Assembly: GCA_023105745.1 (NCBI GenBank)
Contig: JALGQZ010000011.1
Coordinates: 21,602,975-21,666,974, forward strand
DNA length: 64,000 nucleotides
Direction of reading: 5' to 3'
Source: Austropuccinia psidii
Lineage: Eukaryota; Basidiomycota; Pucciniomycetes; Pucciniales; Sphaerophragmiaceae
Positions within the stretch are counted from its first letter, which is position 1. Each line of letters begins with the position of its first letter. Shown here piece by piece: positions 48,706-57,800 of the stretch. The position numbers were made by a program, and so were the translations under genes. The notes below the pieces were generated by a model. That model made no database searches. It saw nothing but the letters and a program-made list of their open reading frames with translations, and was not told where the DNA came from.

Positions 48706-50069
48706 ATGTCGTGCACGTTATGCACCAAGCGGGGTATCCCCTGCATTCGTTCCTCGACGACGAACGACGCTTGTGATGCTTGCCGACAAGCACACAAGAA
48801 ATGTTCGTTCATTGTCCGCCCCTTCTGACCACGAGGCCAGACGAGTTCTCGCCCAAGACGCCCTCGCGAGGACTCCTTTGTGGTCGACGATGATGAAACC
48901 ATTTCCGAGCGTGAATGGACGCCGGGCCCCCAAACAGGCCAACGGGAACGATTCCGGACGATTAGCCCTGTCCCCTCCAGTATCGATTTGTCCACTCCCC
49001 CTCCTAGGCCACCATCCGATGGTCACTTCACTCCTCGACCGGAGCGAAGTGATTATCCGGCCGATGAAGGATGGCAATGGCGAGAGGACATTCGAGCTTG
49101 GGCTGATCGTCACCATGTCTTATCACCGATGGGATTCAAACGCCAAAGTAAGTTTTATTTCTCCTCTTTATCTCATTTCTCTTCACGCAATAATACTGAC
49201 TTTTTTCCATTACTCATAGAACCAAACCCCCCGAATCCCACCCGACACGACTCTCCCGTTCCCAGTTTGCCTCGCGAGCAAACCCCCCGGCAACCCACTC
49301 CAGGCCCGAGTGGCACCCGATGGTCTGAGGAATTATTCCGTGGTAAGCAGCCAAAGTTTCATTTCATTTTCACTTTCACTTTTGAGTCGAGTGAACTGAC
49401 ACTTACTCCTTTTTTAGAACCCTCCCGAACCGAAGAGCCACCTATTCCTGGCCCAAGTCCATCGTCCCAACCACCTGAGGACGATACGACTCGTGAGCCA
49501 GAACCTGAGGTGGCTCCTACGCAATCCACGGAGGAACCTTATGGTAAGTCACCCCTTTTTTCTCTTTGATCCATATCCACTTTTCCTCATTTTTTCTTTG
49601 ACCGTCTCCAGATCGTCCCGCCACTCCTCGCTCGATCATCATCATCGACGATACGCCTGTGGGATCACCCCATCCCCCTCCCCCTTCTTCTTCACCGACT
49701 CCACCATCTTCCCCTTCCACTCCAACCCCGGTTCCCGCCCCAGAGATCCCTTCCAGTGCCCCCGAGAACCCCAACGCCTCCTCCCCCCCGGTGCCAAGCT
49801 CCTCTCATTCCCACGATGACGCTCGCCAGGAATTCACCGACCTGCGACCGACCCTAATGATTCCTCGAGCCATCGTCCACGATTCGATCAACCGAATCTT
49901 GTTGGAGCATTGTTGCTTGCTCCACATGATTCCTTTCGTGGATGCAACTCATCGAAATGAGATGCACCGGGAATTCTGGGAGGAACTAAACTCCCTCCTT
50001 GCCCAGGCACTGGAGGCTTATCCAAAGGAGGACATAACCGGGATAGTCTCCAAATTCCTCGAAAAATAA
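48706..50069 (+). CDS. Zn2Cys6-type (Gal4-like) zinc-cluster protein, one in-frame UGA
   Basis: The ATG at 48706 directly follows a branch-point and acceptor (CTAAC...TTTTTAG), so a 5'-UTR intron from GTATGT at 48635 is likely. Coding exons 48706-49147, 49220-49342, 49418-49543 and 49612-50069 join to 1149 nt. Residues 3-33 hold C-x2-C-x6-C-x9-C-x2-C-x6-C (CTLC, IPC, CDAC, KKC), exactly the Gal4-type spacing. The middle is Pro/Ser-rich and probably disordered. The C-terminus (residues about 310-382) is helical (EFWEELNSLLAQALEAYP). Codon 41 is UGA (48826-48828), right after the zinc cluster, and would end the protein there unless read through. It could be a pseudogene or a sequencing error. 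A poly(A)-like AATAAAATA lies near 50127. CpG and GC content are high. Confidence 0.75.
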
Positions 50070-50490
50070 AAATTTAAAAAAAAAGTCATTATTTCCTCTT
50101 TTTATTTTTTGTAATACTTTCTTTTGAATAAAATATTTGTCTTCAATTATTGTTATGTTCAAATTCTATTACATTCTTTGTTCACGTAAAAATTACTTAT
50201 TTCCTCCTTAGAGAAAAACCCTGATTGCGTGAGAATTATTTTTGTAAGTGCCCCACCAAGAGTTTGAGTGAGTATTTGTTTTCGTGAACCTCTTTTTCTC
50301 AAAATGCGCCAATAGTTGCCGTTATCCTCTCGTATATTTTCTTCTTCCATGGTTTAGAGCCATACCCATTCCTAACTGTAAAAAAGCGGGAGGTTCCCGT
50401 ATGTGAGCAATCGAGTCCAGATTCGTGAAACATGGCCTTTCCTATGGTCACACGCTATTAGTCTTACTCATGTATTGAATTGTTTAAATT
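50070..50490. other. 3' flank of the zinc-cluster gene
   Basis: AT-rich 3' UTR and spacer with no gene seen. The minisatellite starts at its right end. Confidence 0.5.
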
Positions 50491-50494
50491 GTCT

Positions 50495-51110
50495 AGAACC
50501 TTCACAAGCGTAAGGATTGGCGTGTGACTTGTCGGGAGGCTGCACAGGCGTAAGGATTGGCGTGTGAATTGTTGGGAGCCTGCACAGGCATAAGGATTGG
50601 CGTGTGAATTGTTGGGAGCCTGCACAGGCATAAGGATTGGCGTGTGAATTGTTGGGAGCCTGCACAGGCATAAGAATTTGTCAGCATTGTTGGCAACCCT
50701 CCCATGCGTAAGGATTGGCGTGTGAATCGTCGGAAGCCTGTACAGGCGTAAGGAATTTTAGCACTTTTGGGACCCTCCCCAAGCATAAGGATGGGCGTGT
50801 GAATTGTTGGGAGCCTGCACAGGCGTAAGAATTGGCGTGTGAATTCTTGGGATCCTGCACAGGCTAAAGAAAATTTCAGCACTGTGGGGAAGCTTCACAA
50901 GCGTAAGAATTGGCGTGTGAATCGTCGAAAGCCTGTAAAGGCGTCACGATTGGCGTGTAAATTTTCAGGAGCCTGCACAGGCCCAAGGATTGGCGTGTGT
51001 AGCGTTGGCACCCCGCATAGGCGTAAGGAACTTTCAGCATTGTCAGAACCTGCACAAGCATGAGGATTCGCGTGTGAAGCATTGGCATCCTGGACAATAG
51101 CAAGAAACCA
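50495..51110. repeat. Minisatellite, about 40-bp unit
   Basis: Roughly a dozen or more imperfect units built on GGCGTGTGAATTGTTGGGAG followed by CCTGCACAGGC and TAAGGATT. Adjacent units at 50550-50670 are almost identical, and outer ones are diverged or deleted. Open frames through it on the minus strand are translations of the repeat. Confidence 0.9.
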
Positions 51111-51116
51111 GGACAG

Positions 51117-51142
51117 ATGTACGATGGCATGCCACCGTACAT
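51117..51142. repeat. Recurrent palindrome, copy 3
   Basis: 26 bp, arm ATGTACGATGGCA, one mismatched pair. It lies directly beside the minisatellite and 125 bp past the stop codon of the Tet-like gene. Confidence 0.85.
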
Positions 51143-51266
51143 AATCCACTTCACCCCTTTTTCATGTGAGACACCCCATCTCCCGCACTCGAATCCATCC
51201 AATCCTGGTGTATATTGTCCTCTGCCTTACCTCACCATTACTTACCCAACCCACTTGCAAATCTCC

Positions 51267-52478
51267 TCATTCTTTGAATCGGCATGAGATTGTATTACCA
51301 TCCCTGATTTGATAGCCCGCTCTCTCGCCAATCTCATAATAGCCATTGCTTTTTTGCCGCATTGTTTTTGCTAACCTGCTTGAGCATTGTGCGGACATAC
51401 CCACTAGTGTCATGCTTTCATTGTCCTGTGCTGGATCAGTATAATGAACAAATGTACTACTGGCCCACACTACCTGAATGAGCCCATGACATGCGGATAG
51501 ATCAATCCAAAAATGCTCATTTGGGAAAATCAATTTTCCCCCTGTACACCGCTTTGACGCATCTCTTTGAATTTGGCCGGTCCGCTTATCAGCTTGAAAC
51601 CACCATCCCGAAGCATACAGCGATGCATCCTTATCAACATGAGGTGCGTTTTTGAATCCATTCATGGTGAAAGTGAGTGCGGAAGCGAACTCGAATGCAC
51701 CCTGATTTGCCGGAATATCGCCTTCGTAGTTGACTTGATCAAAAGACGGAACCCCCAATGGGTTGTAGCAATTTTGAATCTTCTGAAATAAATTATCCCC
51801 AACATATCGTAAGGATTGACCTAGAATGCGACCCACCGAGCTAAGATTGGCACCTCGGTCCCGCCATTCATCTTTTGCATTTTCAATTTTGCCAGCACTA
51901 CCATACAGACCAAATTGTTCATTCTTCGTGGTGCATTTGCGCCACCCAATCGCGAACATAAATCCCTCCAGTAATGCTCCATTTGTTGCAATAGGGTCGG
52001 TGAAACTCTTTTCGCGAAATAGGAATTGTGATAATTCATCCCATTGATTGAGCTCGACTTCACTCATTGTTGTGAATGGTCGGAATTCGACAAGGGCAAT
52101 GAGTAATCCGGTTGAAGAGAAAATTGCCACACGCCCAAAGTGAATGCGTTTGATCTGATTGACATCCACAAGCCTCCGAATTTCACTTGGGGTGATATTT
52201 GCTGATACTGGCATTGATATTTGTGCTGTTGGGCGAGAGGAGGAAAACAACCTATTCATTCGGGTCGTTTTGCGCTCATTTGTCTTTTGGGATCTGCTAC
52301 TATTCCCGAGTGGTTGAGGGATCACTACGTGTTGAAGCACACAAGATATCAGATACTGCCAAGGAGCTTTCTTCGGCACACATCCTTTGACTTCCCTGTT
52401 GGAGCCCACATGACATTGGCACAATCTGAACCGACTAAAGCCCATGTTCTTCAGTGGGGCCCAATGAGGGTGCCACAT
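51267..52478 (-). CDS. Tet-like 2OG-Fe(II) oxygenase family protein
   Basis: A 403-codon uninterrupted frame. The segment KRIHFGRVAIF (residues 110-120) onward follows the pattern of the Tet-like 2OG-Fe(II) oxygenase domain found in many rust-fungal proteins. Iron ligands are His280 and Asp282 in NAPHVDKD and His345 in STFVHYT. Arg368 is a candidate 2-oxoglutarate contact. CTGGKLIFPNEHFWIDL forms the strand pair between them. The catalytic set is complete, so the protein could be active. TET/JBP relatives oxidise methylated bases in DNA, but the substrate of this branch is not known to me. The first 73 residues look less like the family, and a second Met at 52259 may be the true start. The young Ty3 element inserted about 540 bp upstream. 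Confidence 0.85.
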   Translation of the reverse strand: MWHPHWAPLKNMGFSRFRLCQCHVGSNREVKGCVPKKAPWQYLISCVLQHVVIPQPLGNSSRSQKTNERKTTRMNRLFSSSRPTAQISMPVSANITPSEIRRLVDVNQIKRIHFGRVAIFSSTGLLIALVEFRPFTTMSEVELNQWDELSQFLFREKSFTDPIATNGALLEGFMFAIGWRKCTTKNEQFGLYGSAGKIENAKDEWRDRGANLSSVGRILGQSLRYVGDNLFQKIQNCYNPLGVPSFDQVNYEGDIPANQGAFEFASALTFTMNGFKNAPHVDKDASLYASGWWFQADKRTGQIQRDASKRCTGGKLIFPNEHFWIDLSACHGLIQVVWASSTFVHYTDPAQDNESMTLVGMSAQCSSRLAKTMRQKSNGYYEIGERAGYQIRDGNTISCRFKE

Positions 52479-53015
52479 AAATGTGGAAGCATATATATAT
52501 ATCTATATATATACACTGAGATTAAGCGAGTAACCCACACTTTCCTTCCTCAGCCCGACGCTTTCTCGCGAGTTCCCTTTTACGCTCTTTTCCTTTTTTC
52601 GTGAATGGCATGCTTTCAGCAGAAAATGAAATGAAACCGAATGATTACTGATTTCTTAATATCACCTAAATTGGATTGCGGTGGATGAATCTTTTTTAAT
52701 TGCGGCTAAAAAGAAAGCTCACGCCTGACCTTGGCAAATTCACGATCTCAAATACCTGAACCTGAAAATTGCAGTGGATAGTGCATTATTCAATTTTACA
52801 CATTGATGTTCCCATGCAATCACTTTCCAATCCAACCATTTGGAATCTTGCAAGCACACGCAAATGCAATTTGCATCGTGCTGCGGATCCCTAGCTATCC
52901 TAGTCCTCTTGAAAGACACAGGAACATTTGGCCTATTATGGGCTGGCGGGAAGTGATAAACGCGACTTCCCGCAATGCCCTGCGTGTGCTACTCGCGGGC
53001 ACAACGCCTGACTCA
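52479..53015. promoter_or_regulatory. Upstream region of the Tet-like gene, interrupted by a retrotransposon
   Basis: Contains an AT microsatellite (about 52491-52513) and no ORF of note. The original sequence continues after the insertion at 63107. The right target copy is GCTTG at 63107-63111 and the left is at 53016-53020. Confidence 0.55.
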
Positions 53016-53020
53016 GCTTG

Positions 53021-54848
53021 TGTAAGGTGTGGATATGAAACTTTGATTAAAAATCAAGTACTTTTCCTGTCCTCAAAATTTGTATAAGGTAAAATTCAGT
53101 TAAAAATAGTATGAAATATTATTTTTAAGAGAAAACACGCCAATTTTATTGTTTATAACTTTATTAGTATAAAACAATAATATTATAAAAATTTATTGTT
53201 TTACCAACAATAAAAATTTATCCAAAAAATACTCTACAAGAGATATTTTAAGGCTACAAAAGAAATTTCTTCAAGAGCAATTTCAATTGGAATTAATTGA
53301 GCAAAGAACTGCAAGCAATTAATTAAAGAACAGAGTCTTTAAAAAGAATATTAAAGAGAAAACACGCCCAAAAGTGACCAGAGTGAATTTGGAAACAAAG
53401 TGACAAAGTTAACAGTGATGAAAGATGCTTTAATTCACTTTTGGGGTGGTTCAGGGGTAAAAATGATTATAAGAGTTACAAACAATGATTATAATGATTT
53501 TTTCACATGGTTAAAAGGTTTAAAATGATTTAAAAGAGGTGGTTGGAATCTTTTATTGATTGGTTTAACAGTTTTAAACTAATTAATAAAAGGAAAAGAT
53601 TCTAACATGAAGAGAAAAGTGGGGCAAAGAAGACATTCTTTTATAGCCATCAATTCTCTTACTCCAAAAGTAAAATTTACTCTTGTCAGTCGTGAAAAAC
53701 AGTCTGACAACAGAAAAGCCAATTATGGCATCATTGAACCCTGGTTTAGACCAAAAAGGGCTGGTTTAAGCCATTTTTAGCCATTTTAGACCCTTAAATC
53801 AGCCATTACTATAGCAATACCAGGCCTAGAGCCTTCAAAACACGTCAGAATGTGTGTCAGAGGCGTAGAAACCAGTTAAAACTGTTTTTATTATGATTGT
53901 TTTATCTTAAGGGTAGTTTTACCTTCTTGGCAACAGCTAAAACTACCCCAGTTGGTATCAAAACCTCATCATCAATTGAGTCCACAGACCCTGTAACTCA
54001 ATTCCAGGCCAAAAGTGATGAACTTTTGCGTGAATTTTGACATCCCACGCCTGTCAGCAAGGATTTTGGGGGTCTAGCTCCCCCTTAGAGCTGGAGTTCC
54101 TTTTCCCCCCCAAATTTAATCTTTCCAATTTATTTTTCCTTTAATTCCTCATCATGTATTATACTTATAATTTACACATGTAATTCAATTCAATTGTACA
54201 GTACAATACAGTAATAATTGACACCTCATATGTAAATCAAAGTTCACTTATGTAATACACGCGCACATTTTGACATTTCAATTGAATTCAATTGAAAATA
54301 CTTTAATTCCTCATAACTTCTAAACTAAACACAACACCTCAATTTTAACACAAAAATTGATGGTTAACACCACATGTGGTGTGAATTAAATTAAGGTTTT
54401 GAGGATTTTCAACTTTTGTATTGAAAATACTAAAAACTTAATTTAAGCTTATTTAGAGTTGAGTTACAAAAATTTCACTCAGAGGTGACCCCACCTGATT
54501 TTTTATGAGGAATCCAATGGTGAAATAAAATTTATATGTTTATTTATTGGATAAAAAGTTATAATAAATTTTATTTAACTTTTTTCCAAATTTATTTATT
54601 TTTTCACAATTTTGTTAAAATTTCATTTTTACTTAAATTTTTCAAGTATAAATGTAATTTTATATTTACAAAATTTAAAGTAATTTTATTTTTAAATTAT
54701 AATTAATTTTTTATTTTTAATATAATTTTATATTTATATTTTTTATTTTTATTTTAATAATATAAATAAATTTATTTTATTTATATTAATATGTTATTTT
54801 TTATATTTGTGGTCTTTTGGGTATATGAAATTACCTCTAAGGCTCACA
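53021..54848 (-). repeat. 3' LTR of young chromovirus (1828 bp)
   Basis: Nearly identical to 61269-63106. It includes an extremely AT-rich segment (about 54590-54800). On the minus strand it starts TGTGAGCCTTAGAGG and ends CACACCTTACA. Confidence 0.97.
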
Positions 54849-54866
54849 TTCCCTCCCCCTAAAAAA
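54849..54866 (-). promoter_or_regulatory. Polypurine tract
   Basis: Minus-strand run of A and G ending GGGGGAGGGAA directly before the LTR. It primes plus-strand DNA synthesis in this class. It lies only five bases after the gag-pol stop codon. Confidence 0.85.
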
Positions 54867-54871
54867 CAATA

Positions 54872-57800
54872 TTACTTTGTAATATTGGTGTTTCTAGTGT
54901 GTCTGAATCTCCTCAGGAGTTTGGTGGCTTCTGGTATATCTTTCTCTTCTAACCATTCATCTTCACAAGTTGGGTCACTGTACCTAACAAGGTATTCCCT
55001 TACTTTCTTGGTTCTTAATTTCCTTTCTTTAAGAACTTTGGTTATTTTCTTAGTACCAGATGTCTCAATAGGAGGTATAACTTGGGGAATCTTATTCCTC
55101 AAGGGAAATTTCTCAGCATCACTAGATTTGTATGGCTTTATCAAGCTTACTGGAAATGTAGGGTGCTTATTGCTAAGTTCTTCAGATAACTCTACTTCAA
55201 CAGCATTTTCTCCATGGAGGGCCTTAATCACAAAAGGTCCTGCAAAGGAGTCTTTTAACTTTTTACATCCTTTGATGTTATTGAAGTTAGTGGTGGATAC
55301 AAGAACTAGGTCCCCCACTTTGAAATCTGGAGTTGCATGAGATTTATCCCATTTGTCTTTAGCATATGCAAAAGAGTCCTCCATGCATCTCACTGCATGC
55401 TTTCTAGCTTTGTCTAGCATTCCTTTGAAGCTAGCAGCTGTGGGATGTATTTCAATTAAGTCTTTCCTCAAGGAATCTTGGGGTAACTTGGGGTTCCATC
55501 CTTTTTCTAGAATAGCAGGAGTCTGATTGGTACTGGAATGGATTGATGTTTTATATGCTAATTCCAGTGCTGGTAACAGAGTACACCAATCATGGGTAAA
55601 TCCATCACAATCTTTGAATTCAAGGCCATATGCACAAAATCTTCTCACCATGTCCTCTAAGGTTTGGATCATTCTTTCAGCCAGACCATCAGTTTGTGGG
55701 TGGTAGGCTGTAGAGAAAGACAGTTTTGTGCCAAATAATTGGTGAAGATTTGTCCATAGAGCTGAAGTGAATTTGGGATCTCTATCACTGATGATATTTG
55801 TAAATATCCCAGTCCATGACACTACTCTATTCCATATCAGAAGAGCTGTATCCATGGCTGTATCATCTTTGTGACATGGTAAAAAGATTGGAGTTTTACT
55901 GAATCTGTCCACAATTACTAGGCAAGCATTATAGCTCCTGTCACCTCCTGGTGGTAGGCCAGTTACCCAATCCATATGGACAATTTCCCAAGGTCTGTTT
56001 GGTTCTTGGATTTTCATCATATTTCCAAGTCTTTTGCCAGTGGATTTATTTGCCTTTTGGCATCTGTCACAGGTTTTGCAATATTCTGCAACATCTTTTT
56101 GCCACATTGGCCACCATATGCAGGTCTTTACTTTCTCTCTTTTTCTGTCCTCAGAAAGATGTCCTGAAAAGGGACTATCATGGCATTCTTTCAGTACAAG
56201 ATTGATTAATGACCTGTCTACAACTGTCATGACACATGTGTGCTTGGTTCTGTGGTAAATTATACCATCCAGTAGGTGAAATCTCCCTTCATTATAAGAT
56301 TTTCTCCATACTTCATCCAAGGCATGTATTAGAGAGTTGTCTTTACAGTCTTTGTTAAGTAATTGGCATAAGATGCTACAATTCTTATCTTGAGTGTAAC
56401 TATTTCTGACTTCTTCAAAGAAGGTGGTGTTCAAGTCTGTAACACTTATTCCTTCTATTGGAATTTGTGGTGAAGCTTCTTCTGGAACATAAGCAGGATT
56501 ATCAATGCTATTTGGTAATGGCCATCTGCTTAGTCCATCTGCATTCTTATGAATATTCCCATCCTTATGAACAATAGTCATATTGCCTCTGTATTCTTGT
56601 ATGGCTATTTGCCATCTGAGCATGTGTCTGTTAGGTGTTTTCATGTTCAAAAGTGATTTCACAGCTGTACAATCTGTTATTACTTCAAAAACACATCCCT
56701 CTAAGAAATAGTTCAATTTCTCTAAGGCCCAGACAAGGCATAGACATTCCATTTGACTTGCTCCATATCTGGCTTCAGTTGGTTTGATTTGCCTGGATAT
56801 GAAACATATTGGTCCTTCTACAGGTTTGTCATTTATGATCTGAACTTGGTGAAGTGCAGCACCTAGTCCATCCCCTGATGCATCAATATACAGTTTGAAA
56901 GGCAATTTAAAGTCTGGCATCAGTAAGAGTGGAGCAGTGGTCAATGCTTCTCTTAGAGACTCAAAAGCTTTGACTCTGTCAACAGTCATCTCAAATACTG
57001 TGTCTTTGTCACACAACTTATAAAGTGGTCTTGCTATGGATGCAAAGTCTTTAATGTGTTGCCTGTAATATCCTGCAAAACCTAAGAATGACTGAATTTC
57101 CTTCTTATTCTGAGGCATGGGTTTTAACAATACTGCTGCAACTTTGTTTTTATCAATTCCAAGGGACAAACCAGATACAACATGTCCTAGTGCCTTAAGT
57201 TCTTTAAATCCAAAATGACATTTCTTCAAGGAGATTTTCATGTTTACTGATTGGATTTTTGTCAAAACTCTTGATAATCTGTACATGTGCTCCTCCCAAG
57301 TCTTTGAACAGATAATAATGTCATCAATGTAAATGATTAACCATCCTTCTGAGAGTTCTTCAGGGAAGATTTCATTCATCATTCTTTGGAAGTGTGAAGG
57401 TGCATTTTTGATACCAAAGGGCATCCTTAAGTATTCATACACTCCACAATGAACAATAATTCTCAAGTATTTTCTTGCTCTTGGTGTTACTACATTTTGA
57501 TGGAATCCTTTAAGGGCATCCATAGTGGTTATATACACTGCTTGAGATATTTGAGTAAGGGCAATTTGGATTTTTGGTATTGGGTATCTGTCTGGAACAG
57601 TGTAAGTGTTCAGAGCTCTAAAGTCCCCGACCATTCTGGATTTTCCATTATGCCACGCCACTATGACTGGTGTAGTTATTTCTACTTCCTCATTGTGGCC
57701 TACTTTTCTTATTACACCAAGGTCTAGAAGTTCTTTGATATGAATTTCTAGAGCTTCTCTTGATTTTGGACTTGCTGGATAAGCAGGTCTTCTTAAGAGT

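Noticed and set aside
50495..51110. CRISPR-like regular spacing
   Set aside because: The units are contiguous and diverged without unique spacers, and the organism is a eukaryote.
50468..51202. Repetitive minus-strand ORFs (repeat proteins)
   Set aside because: Each repeat equals one 40-bp minisatellite unit, and several frames are open at once.
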